The notes below the pieces were generated by a model. That model had not been told where the DNA came from. It did not search any database and saw nothing but the letters and a program-made list of their open reading frames with translations. From Mesorhizobium sp. AR10 (lineage in GTDB: Bacteria > Pseudomonadota > Alphaproteobacteria > Rhizobiales > Rhizobiaceae): DNA of 64,000 bases. A program made the position numbers and the translations under genes. Shown here piece after piece: positions 44,023 through 52,345 of the stretch (its first letter is position 1; each line of letters opens with the position of its first letter). Location: assembly GCF_024746795.1 (NCBI RefSeq), contig NZ_CP080524.1, forward strand, positions 992,001 to 1,056,000, given 5' to 3'.

Positions 44023-44883
44023 TCAGTCGAGCGTCAGCGCGGCAACCTCGCCTTCGTTCATCAGCGGCACATAGATGGTCGACTTGCCGTCGGTGCCGAT
44101 GTCGGCGCTGCCCGGCCTGAAACTCGCGACCACCTCCGGCTTGCCGCCGGCTGTGTAGCGGTAGAGCGTGCCGGTCACGTAGGCGGTGGCGTAGATGCTG
44201 TCGCCGATCGCGACGACGCCGTCGAGGTCGGCGAATTTTTGCGCGCCGGGCAATTGCGAAACCGCCTTGGTGGCGAGGTCGACCGCAAGCAGGCCGCCCG
44301 GCTCCGCAGTGCTGAAGTCTGACTTGATGCCCTTGCCCCAGGAGGCGACGATCAGCCTGTTGCCATCGGCAAAGACGCCGTTGGGCGAAGCAAGAACCGC
44401 GTTCTTCACGAACAGTTCCGGTGTTTCGCCATCGATGCGGTAGATCGCGTCGGCCAGCATGTCGCTGACATAGACCTTGCCGGACGCATCGGCAGTCATA
44501 TCGTTGAGGAAGACTGCGTTCGGCACGTCGATGGTCGAGACGAGTCTGCCGCTGGCGAGATCGACGACGCGGACTTTGGTGATGTCGGCGACATAGAGCC
44601 TGCCGCCGGAGATCGCCATGCCCTTGGGCGCGTCCATGCCGTCGGTCCAATGCCGGGTGACCACCTTACCGTCCAGCGACAGGACCGACAGATAGCCGTT
44701 GCCGTCGGCTTCGCCAGGATTGCCGACGATGTTGGAGACGATGATGCGCTTTCCGGCCGCGTCGAAGAGCGCCGATTCCGGCTGCTCGAAGCCAGAAGCA
44801 CGCCAGATTTCGCCGGCCTGGGCAGCAGGCGCTGCCGCGATGCCGATGACGGCGAGAAGTATTGAGGTGATGAGGGTCTTCAT
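44023..44883 (-). CDS. exported SMP-30-like beta-propeller protein
   Basis: A 286-residue protein with signal peptide (ILLAVIGIAAAPAAQAGE). Repeated blades such as PKGMAISGGRLYVAD, LNDMTADASGKVYVSD and PNGVFADGNRLIVAS place it with SMP-30/gluconolactonase-like and NHL propellers. It acts in the periplasm; ligand unknown. ATG 44883 follows GGAG. Divergent from an HTH regulator, with GTATCGA-type operator sites in between. Confidence 0.87.
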   Translation of the reverse strand: MKTLITSILLAVIGIAAAPAAQAGEIWRASGFEQPESALFDAAGKRIIVSNIVGNPGEADGNGYLSVLSLDGKVVTRHWTDGMDAPKGMAISGGRLYVADITKVRVVDLASGRLVSTIDVPNAVFLNDMTADASGKVYVSDMLADAIYRIDGETPELFVKNAVLASPNGVFADGNRLIVASWGKGIKSDFSTAEPGGLLAVDLATKAVSQLPGAQKFADLDGVVAIGDSIYATAYVTGTLYRYTAGGKPEVVASFRPGSADIGTDGKSTIYVPLMNEGEVAALTLD

Positions 44884-44919
44884 GGCTGGTCTCCTGTATT
44901 GATGGCGGAGAGCTAGACA

Positions 44920-44970
44920 TTTCGATACTTTTGCGGAGGGCTGATTGCCGCTAGTATCGAATATCGATAC
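44920..44970. promoter_or_regulatory. operator sites between the propeller and HTH genes
   Basis: A perfect palindrome GTATCGA-ATA-TCGATAC (44954-44970), plus a half-site TTTCGATAC (44920-44928) 25 bases away. The second copy of CGATACGAAA runs to 44974. These probably bind the HTH protein encoded at 44997 and control both divergent genes. Confidence 0.6.
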
Positions 44971-44996
44971 GAAATCGCGCAAAAGAGGTGCATCCC

Positions 44997-45791
44997 ATGA
45001 ATGGTCTGATCTTCGAGGCGCTGAAGCGGACGCTGAAGGCGAAGGGGGTGACCTATCGCGCGCTGGCCGAGCGCATGGGCGTTTCCGAGCCGACGGTGAA
45101 GCGCATCTTTCACGAGCGCAACTGCAAGCTCGACCGGCTGATGGAGATTTGCTCGGCAGCCGGCGTCGAGCTGGAAAACGTGCTCGGCTCGATGAGCCGG
45201 GGGCCGGGGCCGGCCAACCGGGTTGCGCCGGAAATCGAGCGCAAGCTCGCCGGCCGGCCGGCGCTGCTGTTCGTCTTCATCATGCTGTCGGAGAAATTCA
45301 CCCCGGAAGGCATCATGCGCTCGCACGGCTTGAGCGAAGCCTCTATGTTCCTCTATCTGCGCGACCTCGAGGAGCTGGGGCTCGTTACGATCGGTAGCGG
45401 CCTGTCGGCCAGGCTGCTGGTCGAGACGCCGATCCAGTGGAATTTCGATGGGCCGCTGACGCCGCTGTTCGAGATGACCAACAAGAACTTCATCGGCTGG
45501 GCGATCACGCATCTGGAGCAGGAGGCGACCTTCGTCAGTTTTTCCAGGCGGATGCGGCCGGAGACGGCGGAGATGGTGCGGCGCGAGGCGGAGGAGCTGG
45601 CGGAGCGCGCCAAGCTGCTGGCCCATCATGACCAGCACACGACGCCCGAAGACGGGCTCACCGGCTACAAATGGACCTTTGCGTTTGGTGCGACGCCATT
45701 TGAGGCGATCATGCCGATCGGGCCGCACCCGAGGGATGCCGGCGCGCGACCCGCCGTGTCTGCAAAGGGACGGCGGTCGCTGCCGGCATAG
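44997..45791 (+). CDS. XRE-type HTH regulator with C-terminal sensor-like region
   Basis: A 264-residue protein. The HTH is at about residues 5-60 (FEALKRTLKAKGVTYRALAERMGVSEPTVKRIF, seen in parts as YRALAERMGVS and EPTVKRIF). The rest (about 200 residues) has no recognised domain; it contains LVFVIMLSEKFTPEG-like (LFVFIMLSEKF) text and a helical region. GAGGTG lies six bases before ATG 44997. Palindromes upstream suggest autoregulation and control of the divergent propeller gene. Confidence 0.85.
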   Translation: MNGLIFEALKRTLKAKGVTYRALAERMGVSEPTVKRIFHERNCKLDRLMEICSAAGVELENVLGSMSRGPGPANRVAPEIERKLAGRPALLFVFIMLSEKFTPEGIMRSHGLSEASMFLYLRDLEELGLVTIGSGLSARLLVETPIQWNFDGPLTPLFEMTNKNFIGWAITHLEQEATFVSFSRRMRPETAEMVRREAEELAERAKLLAHHDQHTTPEDGLTGYKWTFAFGATPFEAIMPIGPHPRDAGARPAVSAKGRRSLPA

Positions 45792-45796
45792 TCGGG

Positions 45797-46447
45797 TCAC
45801 CGAGCCGCGGCGCGAAAAACCCCTGACGGAAGCAGGCCGATGGTGCGGGCAATCATCATTGCCGCCAGGAAGCCCGACAGGAGCGCACTCGCCAGCACGA
45901 AGCCGGTGACTTGAGCCAGAGCTGGATCCACGCCGAGGGCAACACCCTTGGCGTAACGGATGACAATGATGGCCACGATGATAGCCAGCGGCACCCAGTC
46001 GCCCTGCAGCGCCAACCGGCCATCGTCTAGCAATCTGGCCGGGCGGCGGCGCGCCACGGCAATGCCGGCCACCGTGCCCGCCACCGCGCCGCAGGCGAAG
46101 CCGAGCAGGCCGCCGGCGGAGATGCCGGACGAAAGCAGATTGTAGAGCACCAGGCCGGCGATCAGCGCCGGTATGATGAACAGGCGCGACGGCGCCACGA
46201 CACGGTCCCTGGTGCGGCTCCAGCCGACGAACAGACCGTAGGCGATCAATGGCCAGACCCAGAGCGGCGTGTGGGAAAGGATGTCCATGATACCGGGACC
46301 GCTACCGGCCGCATCGGCAGCCAGCGCAACACCGTTCGACGCCAGCGTGAGGCCGGCGGCAAGCAAAAGCGTCGTCGTCTTGCCAAGGGTTCGGATTGTC
46401 CGAGTGGTTTGGGTGAACTGGGTGGCCTGGGCGAGGTGAAGAGACAT
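45797..46447 (-). CDS. polytopic membrane protein, target-like partner of LytTR gene
   Basis: A 216-residue protein with about six hydrophobic helices after a signal-like start (TTTLLLAAGLTLASNGVALAAD). Contains TPLWVWPLIAYGLFVGWSRTRDR, a pattern common in DUF6622-type proteins (naming uncertain). The longer open frame upstream of ATG 46447 is antisense to the LytTR gene and discarded. It is divergent from a LytTR regulator (130-base gap), the layout in which the regulator commonly controls its neighbour. Confidence 0.75.
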   Translation of the reverse strand: MSLHLAQATQFTQTTRTIRTLGKTTTLLLAAGLTLASNGVALAADAAGSGPGIMDILSHTPLWVWPLIAYGLFVGWSRTRDRVVAPSRLFIIPALIAGLVLYNLLSSGISAGGLLGFACGAVAGTVAGIAVARRRPARLLDDGRLALQGDWVPLAIIVAIIVIRYAKGVALGVDPALAQVTGFVLASALLSGFLAAMMIARTIGLLPSGVFRAAAR

Positions 46448-46576
46448 TGCGAAAACTCCGTCTGCGGTTGAAGGGTTGCCGGCGGCGCGGTATCGCTTGG
46501 CGCTGCGGTTTACCGGCACCATGCAAAGCTGGCGGCGCAGCAGCAAACGCGTCTTCGGGAAGGAACGAACGGCTAC

Positions 46577-47422
46577 GTGAAAGACACGCTGTTGCATCTC
46601 ACGCTTCGCGAAATGCAGGCGCTGCTGTTTTCGCCGCGCTTCTGGGGCGTGATTCTGGTGGTCTCGCTTGTGCTTGGCATCACCGGTCCGTTCGGCACCT
46701 ATGAGCAGCTCGATCTCATGCCGCGGCTCGCCTACTGGCTGGCGCTGGCGCTCGCCACTTTTGCCGTCGGCTATCTCTCTATCAAGCTGACGCTCGGCGC
46801 CCTGCTCGGCGCCAAGGGAACGCGGCCGCTGCGCAGCGCGATTGCGGGCATTGCCGCCGGCGTGCCGGTGGCGCTGGTCGTGCTTGCGTTTAACCTGGCG
46901 CTGTTCGGCGGCCCGGTTCCGCACGCCGCCGATATCGCCATGCTGTTCATCAATTGCAGCCTGATCGCTGCGGCAATCTCCTTCCTGTCGACGCTGGCCA
47001 GCAGCGGGCCGTCACGCGAAGCGACCCCTGGCGCCGCGCCGCCTCTCGCGCAGACCGATGAGGAGCAAGCAACCGCCGACCACGTTTCGCCAGCGCCGTC
47101 GCAGGCGATGCGGCCGCCGCTGATTGACCGGCTGCCGCATGCCGCCCGTGGCAAGCTCGCCTATCTCTCGATGCAGGACCACTATGTCGAAGTGCATACC
47201 GACAAGGGGACGACGCTGATCCTGATGCGGCTTGCCGATGCCATCCGCGAGGCCGGCGAGGTTGCCGGGCTGCAGATCCATCGCTCGCATTGGGTGGCGC
47301 TGGATGTGGTGACCGGCAGCCGGCGCAAGGACGGCAAGCTGTTCCTGAAGCTGGCCGACGATGCCTTGCTTCCGGTCAGCCGCTCCCATGCCGATGCCGT
47401 GCGCAGAGCGGGGCTCGTCTGA
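46577..47422 (+). CDS. LytTR-domain regulator with four membrane helices
   Basis: A 281-residue protein starting with GTG. Four hydrophobic helices (about 20-140), a proline-rich linker, and a C-terminal LytTR DNA-binding domain (about 175-281): LAYLSMQDHYVEVHT, LILMRLADAIREA and LQIHRSHWVALDVV are its blocks. This is a membrane-tethered LytTR regulator without a receiver domain, a common type in Alphaproteobacteria. It probably senses something in the membrane. Convergent with the YiiX-like gene. Confidence 0.9.
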   Translation: MKDTLLHLTLREMQALLFSPRFWGVILVVSLVLGITGPFGTYEQLDLMPRLAYWLALALATFAVGYLSIKLTLGALLGAKGTRPLRSAIAGIAAGVPVALVVLAFNLALFGGPVPHAADIAMLFINCSLIAAAISFLSTLASSGPSREATPGAAPPLAQTDEEQATADHVSPAPSQAMRPPLIDRLPHAARGKLAYLSMQDHYVEVHTDKGTTLILMRLADAIREAGEVAGLQIHRSHWVALDVVTGSRRKDGKLFLKLADDALLPVSRSHADAVRRAGLV

Positions 47423-47425
47423 GAG

Positions 47426-48232
47426 CTACTCGGCGGCTTTCGCCTGTGCATCGGCAGCCTTGTCGTCCCATGTCACCGCCCGGTAGTCGAAACCATACTC
47501 CAGCGTCGGCTTGACGATGCGGAAGAACGGCGACAGGTCGAAGTCACGCGGCGTGTAGAGCGAGTGGTGGCGAATGTGCAGGATCTCCCGGCGCATGTAG
47601 CTCGACTGCGCCGAGGCGCGGCCGGGCGCGCGGGTGATCTCGGGCAGGATCGGATAGCGGATCTGGCCATAGGCTTCGGCAATCAGCGTCGAGCAGATGG
47701 CCCGCGTCGGATCACCGGAACCGAATGCCAGCAGACGGCGGCGCCAACGCACCGGCACCGGCGGCGTCGGCAGGAAGAAGCGCAGCATGTCGAAGATGTT
47801 CTTGAGATCGTATCTCAGGCCGAGCTTGCCGATCATGAAGGCGACGACCTTGTTGCGGTCTTCCGGCGTCAACCCGCTCGCCCGGCAGATGCGGGTGTTG
47901 TAGGTGCGGTAGCGTGACAGCGGCACGGCGACACAGCCTTCGCCGAGCGTGACCTCGATCAGGCGCCGCCGCTCCGATCCGTCCTCCGGTTCGGGCAAGG
48001 CATCGCCGATATAGAAGGCCGCATGCGACCAGGTCGACTGGGTCAGGTATTTGATCACCGCCGAGATTTTCTGGTTGCCCTCGATGAGCAGGATGTCGCC
48101 GGGCTCCAGCGCGCGGCGTAGCGTTTCGGCGTCGGACGGCGTGTACGGCTCATAGCCCGAGGATTCGTCCTGCAGCCGGCCGGCAAGCCAGCGGCCAAGG
48201 CGGTCGAGAAGCGTGTCGGCGGGCGCGGTCAT
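47426..48232 (-). CDS. YiiX/YebB-like NlpC/P60 cysteine hydrolase
   Basis: A 268-residue protein with a permuted papain fold. GDILLIEGNQKISAVIKYLTQSTWSHAAFYIG holds the likely catalytic His (in TWSHAAFYIG), and AICSTLIAEAYG holds the Cys. No signal peptide is seen. Members hydrolyse peptide or lipid amide bonds. Minus strand, 50 bases from the CHAD gene, so it may share its transcript. Confidence 0.87.
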   Translation of the reverse strand: MTAPADTLLDRLGRWLAGRLQDESSGYEPYTPSDAETLRRALEPGDILLIEGNQKISAVIKYLTQSTWSHAAFYIGDALPEPEDGSERRRLIEVTLGEGCVAVPLSRYRTYNTRICRASGLTPEDRNKVVAFMIGKLGLRYDLKNIFDMLRFFLPTPPVPVRWRRRLLAFGSGDPTRAICSTLIAEAYGQIRYPILPEITRAPGRASAQSSYMRREILHIRHHSLYTPRDFDLSPFFRIVKPTLEYGFDYRAVTWDDKAADAQAKAAE

Positions 48233-48281
48233 CGTAAATGGCGATTAGCACGGACGGGCGGCGGGACGCCAGTCGCAGCCG

Positions 48282-49220
48282 TCATCCGGCGGATGCGCCT
48301 GCGTCTTCCTGCTGGCCGGCCAGATCGTCGCGCACCTTGCGCGCGAGTTTCCTCGTCGACCGCTTGGGGCTGTCGCCGAACAACTGGGCAGCCTCGGCGA
48401 GACAGGTCTTTTTCAGGCTTTTTTCCGAGCGCTTCAAAAGCTTGCCCAGAAGCCGCGTTTCTTCTGGGGCGCCAAGCGGCCGATCGTCGGCTTCGAGCAG
48501 CGCGCGCATGACGAACACATCGTGCAGTTCGCCCAGCCGTTCGCCCAGTTCGTCGACCGCCTTGCGTCGGCTCTTGATCGGCGTCGGCCACAGCCTGCCG
48601 AGCAGCGACAGGTGCATGCCATGGGTCTTCGCCGCCTTGCGCAGATCGTGGAAGTCGTCGGCTTTGCCGCGCGATCCGGCCTTGTCCAGCGCTTTTCTGG
48701 CACGACGCAAGGCGACGCGGGCGCCTTCGGCAAGCACGTCGGCGGCCTGTTCCGGCTGGTAGGGCAAGGCAAGCGTCTCGATCCTGCCGATACCTTCTTC
48801 GCAAGCGGCAATCGCGGCCCTTATCGCGGCGTCGAGACCGGCTCCCTCATGCAGTTCGTGCTGGCGCGCAACAAGCCTGTCGCGCACGCTATCGAGGCCG
48901 CCGCCGGCACTGTGTACCGGGAAGGCGGCCGCCAGCCGATCGATCGTCTCGACCAGCGCGGTCGCCTCGCGCGGACCGGCAAGCAAGGCTGCCACCTGAC
49001 GATAGCACTGATTTTCGGTGTTGCAGAATGTTTCGTCTCCGGAACGAACAAGGCGCAGCAAGGCGCGGGCACTCTTCAACCGTTTGCGGCATTTGTGCAG
49101 TGCCTGTTCCGGCCGGTCGCGCGCCGCGTCCAGATGGACGAGCGCCTTGCCAACCTCCTCAGTGAGGATGCGCCTGACCTCGCCGGTCAACGGCTGGCGC
49201 GGATCGATACGAAAACTCAT
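48282..49220 (-). CDS. CHAD-domain protein
   Basis: A 312-residue alpha-helical protein with conserved histidines and basic residues: ALHKCRKRLKSARALLRLVR (residues ~45-64), DDFHDLRKAAKTHGMHLSLL, and ELHDVFVMR. CHAD domains bind polyphosphate. It overlaps the upstream CYTH gene by four bases (ATGA), so the two are coupled; in many bacteria CYTH and CHAD are fused in one protein. ATG 49220 is fixed by this overlap. Confidence 0.92.
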   Translation of the reverse strand: MSFRIDPRQPLTGEVRRILTEEVGKALVHLDAARDRPEQALHKCRKRLKSARALLRLVRSGDETFCNTENQCYRQVAALLAGPREATALVETIDRLAAAFPVHSAGGGLDSVRDRLVARQHELHEGAGLDAAIRAAIAACEEGIGRIETLALPYQPEQAADVLAEGARVALRRARKALDKAGSRGKADDFHDLRKAAKTHGMHLSLLGRLWPTPIKSRRKAVDELGERLGELHDVFVMRALLEADDRPLGAPEETRLLGKLLKRSEKSLKKTCLAEAAQLFGDSPKRSTRKLARKVRDDLAGQQEDAGASAG

Positions 49221-49690
49221 GCGGCGATCTCCGGAATCCCCCCAAGGGCGAGCGACGCGTTGTAGAACCTCTGCTCGCCGGTGACTTCGCGGCCGAGCCA
49301 ATCAGGCAGCATTTCGTCCGGCACGTCCTCCGGCGTCTCGAGCTCGGCGACCACCAGACCGCTAAGCATCCCGCTGAAGACATCGACTTCATAGAGATAG
49401 CCGCGGTGCCTAACATGGTGGCGTGTCTTCTCGATGACATGTCCGATGGCGAAGGCCAGCATCTCCTGCGCCTCGGCAAGCGGGATCGGATACTCATATT
49501 CGTCGCGTTCGCGGGCCCTGCTGCCGAATTTGAGCGTCAGCATTGCCGAGGCGCCGTCGCTGATGCGCACGCGCACCGAGCGGCCGGGCGCGGCGGCAAG
49601 GTAGAACTGGCGAATGCGGATATCCGCTTCGACCAGATCCTTCCATTCCGCATTGGAGACCAGGAACTTGCGCTCGACTTCCTTGCCCAT
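49217..49690 (-). CDS. CYTH-domain phosphatase-like protein
   Basis: A 157-residue protein starting MGKEVERKFLV, the ExExK signature of the CYTH (triphosphate tunnel metalloenzyme) fold. RSVRVRISDGASAMLTLK and VDVFSGMLSGLVVAELE continue the basic/acidic tunnel pattern. Likely triphosphatase for inorganic tri- or polyphosphate. First gene of a CYTH-CHAD unit, divergent from the TetR gene. Confidence 0.93.
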   Translation of the reverse strand: MGKEVERKFLVSNAEWKDLVEADIRIRQFYLAAAPGRSVRVRISDGASAMLTLKFGSRARERDEYEYPIPLAEAQEMLAFAIGHVIEKTRHHVRHRGYLYEVDVFSGMLSGLVVAELETPEDVPDEMLPDWLGREVTGEQRFYNASLALGGIPEIAA

Positions 49691-49746
49691 GGCCGCGCAC
49701 TAAAGCGCGCGGGAGAAGACATGGCAAGTCGAGAAAACGGAGTCTC

Positions 49747-49775
49747 TTGACTTTAATCATTCGATTGATTAAATT
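49747..49775 (+). promoter_or_regulatory. promoter and operator of the TetR-exporter operon
   Basis: TTGACT (49747-49752) and TAAATT (49770-49775) are 17 bases apart. A perfect palindrome TTTAATCA-N6-TGATTAAA (49752-49773) fills the space between them. A start of transcription 7 bases past the -10 would be at about 49782, next to ATG 49783, so the mRNA may be leaderless. Probably bound by the TetR protein itself. Confidence 0.65.
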
Positions 49776-49782
49776 GATGACC

Positions 49783-50478
49783 ATGAGCAGATCATCGACC
49801 GCCAAAATCCCGCCTCGCGAGGCATCCGCCGCCGACAAGACACGCGCGGCACTCGTCCGCGCGGCGCTGAAACTGTTCGGGCGGCAAGGTTTCGACGGCA
49901 CCTCGACGCGCGAGATCGCGGCGGAGGCCAAGGCCAATATCGGCTCGATCGCCTATCATTTCGGCGGCAAGGAAGGGCTCCGCGCCGCTGCCGCCGACCA
50001 TATCGTCGACACCATCCAGGCCATTGCCGGCCAGGCGATCGGTAACCCGCAGGTACCTGCGGCGACAATGAACGACCCCGAGGCGGCGCGGGCGCAATTG
50101 TTCACCGCATTGGAGCGGATGGTGGCGTTCATCGTGGCAAGTCCCGAGGCCGGAGAGATCGTACAATTCGTACTTCGCGAGCTGTCGCATCCGACCGCCG
50201 CGCTCGACCGCATCTATGACGGCGTGTTCGAGCCGACGCATCGCCGGCTCTGCCTGATCTGGGAACAGGCAACAGGCGAGGCGGCCGAGAGCGAGGCTAC
50301 CCGGCTCACCGTGTTCACGCTGATCGGCCAGGTCATCTATTTCCGCATCGGGCGCGAGGCGGTGATGCGCCGCATGGGTTGGCGTGAGATCGGTGACGCC
50401 GAAGCCGCCAAGGTGGTGGCGGTGGTGGAGGGCAACCTCACCGCGATCCTGGCCGCCCGGAAGGGGTCAAAATCATGA
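49783..50478 (+). CDS. TetR-family regulator, CecR-like
   Basis: A 231-residue protein with N-terminal HTH (ARAALVR then TSTREIAAEAKANIGSIAYHFGGKEGLR) and a DUF1956-type C-terminal half, as in E. coli CecR, which regulates the ybhGFSR exporter. ATG 49783 is chosen (ATG 49777 also possible); no ribosome site lies before it. It overlaps the HlyD-like gene by four bases, so regulator and exporter are one operon. Confidence 0.92.
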   Translation: MSRSSTAKIPPREASAADKTRAALVRAALKLFGRQGFDGTSTREIAAEAKANIGSIAYHFGGKEGLRAAAADHIVDTIQAIAGQAIGNPQVPAATMNDPEAARAQLFTALERMVAFIVASPEAGEIVQFVLRELSHPTAALDRIYDGVFEPTHRRLCLIWEQATGEAAESEATRLTVFTLIGQVIYFRIGREAVMRRMGWREIGDAEAAKVVAVVEGNLTAILAARKGSKS

Positions 50479-51428
50479 GCTTCCTCTGTTCCCTGCCGCT
50501 CGCCGCCCAGCTGTTTGGTGCCTGCGCACCGGCCGCACCGCTCGCCGTCGGCTATGTCGAGGGCGACTATGTGCTGCTGGCGCCGATCGAGGTGGCGCAG
50601 GTCGAGACGGTTGCGGTCAAGCGCGGCGACCGTGTCATGCCGGGCACCCCGGTTGTGACGCTGGAGAGCGCCGATGCCAGGATCGCCGTGGCGCAGGCCG
50701 AAGCGGGTCTCGCCCAGGCGCAGGCGCAACTTGCCGACCTGCAGGTCGGCAAGCGGCCGGAAGAGATCGCGGTGCTCAAAGCTGAGGTCGACATGGCAAG
50801 AGCGCAGGCCGCCGACGCCAAGCGCAGGTATGACCGCGCCAGCGACCTGTTCAAGCGCGGCACCGGCACGCAGGCCGATTACGACACGGCCTCGGCGACG
50901 CTGGAGACCGCGGATGCCCAGGTCGGCCAGGCGGAGGCCAATCTCGCCGTCGGCGGCCTGCCGGCTCGGCCGGAGACGATCAAGGCCGCCGACAACCAGG
51001 TCAAGCAGGCGCAGGCGACGTTGGCGCAGGCGCAATGGCGGCTGTCCAAGCGCGTGCTGGCAGCACCCTCGCCAGGCCGTGTCAACGACGTCATCCGCAA
51101 TCCGGGCGACACCGCCGGCCCGACCGCGCCGGTGATCTCCATACTGCCGGACGGCGCGGTGAAACTCAGCGTCTACATACCGGAAAGCGCCTTCTCTTCG
51201 GTGAAGGTCGGTACGCTGCTCGGTGTCCATTGCGACGGTTGCGGACCGGATGTGAAGGCGCGCGTCAGCTATGTGTCGCCAGACCCGGAATTCACGCCGC
51301 CGGTGATCTACTCCTTGGAGAACCGGCAGAAGCTGGTCTATCTGGTCGAGGCGCGACCGGAGGGCGACGCGAGCGCCTTGCAGCCGGGGCAGATCGTCGA
51401 TGTCGATCTGGCGGAAGCGGCAAAATGA
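50475..51428 (+). CDS. HlyD-family periplasmic adaptor (YbhG-like)
   Basis: A 317-residue membrane-fusion protein. N-terminal signal/anchor (SFLCSLPLAAQLFGACAPAA), a biotinyl-lipoyl half (VAVKRGDRVMPGTPVVTLES), a long coiled-coil hairpin rich in A/Q/E (about 70-190), the second half-lipoyl (LAAPSPGRVNDVIRNPGD), and a beta-barrel. Bridges the ABC exporter to an outer membrane channel. ATGA overlaps on both sides. Confidence 0.92.
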   Translation: MSFLCSLPLAAQLFGACAPAAPLAVGYVEGDYVLLAPIEVAQVETVAVKRGDRVMPGTPVVTLESADARIAVAQAEAGLAQAQAQLADLQVGKRPEEIAVLKAEVDMARAQAADAKRRYDRASDLFKRGTGTQADYDTASATLETADAQVGQAEANLAVGGLPARPETIKAADNQVKQAQATLAQAQWRLSKRVLAAPSPGRVNDVIRNPGDTAGPTAPVISILPDGAVKLSVYIPESAFSSVKVGTLLGVHCDGCGPDVKARVSYVSPDPEFTPPVIYSLENRQKLVYLVEARPEGDASALQPGQIVDVDLAEAAK

Positions 51429-52345
51429 ATGCCATCGACGTCCATGGCCTGGTCAAGCGCTTCGGCAACAAGACCGTCGTCGACCATGTGACGATGACGG
51501 TGGCCGAAGGCGAGATCGTCGGCTTCCTCGGCCCGAATGGTTCCGGCAAGACGACGACCATCCGCATCATGTGCGGCTTGCTGACGCCGGATGAGGGTGA
51601 CGGCACGGTGCTCGGCTTCAACATCCGCACCGACAGTCTGAGCATCAAGCGCGAAGTCGGCTACATGACGCAGAAATTCTCGTTCTACGAGGATCTGACC
51701 ATCGCCGAGAATCTCGAATTCGTGGCGCGGCTCTACCAGTTGAAGCCGGTCGCTGAACATGTGGCGAAGACGCTGGAAGAGCTCGGCCTGACCTCGCGCA
51801 AGGACCAGCTGGCCGGGACGCTGTCCGGCGGCTGGAAGCAGCGGCTGGCGCTGGCCGCCTGCATCATGCACAAGCCGAAACTCTTGTTGCTCGACGAGCC
51901 GACGGCGGGCGTCGATCCAAAAGCACGGCGTGAGTTCTGGGACGAGATCCATCGCCTCGCCAATGGCGGACTGACGGTGCTGGTCTCCACCCACTACATG
52001 GACGAAGCCGAGCGCTGCCACCGCATCAGCTACATCTCCTATGGCAAGATGCTGGCCACCGGCACGGTCGACGAGGTGGTGCGGAATGCCGGGCTGACGA
52101 CCTTCGTCGTCCAGGGTCCGCGGCTCGATCAGGTTGCTGCCGCACTCAGCGGCCGCTCCGGCGTCGACCAGGTAGCACCGTTCGGCGCGACGCTGCATGT
52201 CGTCGGCTCCGACAAGAAGAAGCTGCAGGCCGCACTCGCCGATGTCGAGAAGGAGCACAAGGGCGTGACGGTGACGCCGGGCGAGACCAGCCTGGAGGAT
52301 GTGTTCATCCAGTTCATGTCCGGCTCCAGGGACAATATGGCATGA
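51425..52345 (+). CDS. ABC exporter ATP-binding subunit (YbhF-like, single NBD)
   Basis: A 306-residue protein: Walker A GPNGSGKTTT, LSGGWKQRLAL signature, Walker B LLLLDEPTAG, STHYMDEAERC switch. Unlike E. coli YbhF, which has two NBDs, this one has a single domain with a C-terminal extension. It overlaps adaptor and permease genes by four bases each. Confidence 0.93.
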   Translation: MNAIDVHGLVKRFGNKTVVDHVTMTVAEGEIVGFLGPNGSGKTTTIRIMCGLLTPDEGDGTVLGFNIRTDSLSIKREVGYMTQKFSFYEDLTIAENLEFVARLYQLKPVAEHVAKTLEELGLTSRKDQLAGTLSGGWKQRLALAACIMHKPKLLLLDEPTAGVDPKARREFWDEIHRLANGGLTVLVSTHYMDEAERCHRISYISYGKMLATGTVDEVVRNAGLTTFVVQGPRLDQVAAALSGRSGVDQVAPFGATLHVVGSDKKKLQAALADVEKEHKGVTVTPGETSLEDVFIQFMSGSRDNMA

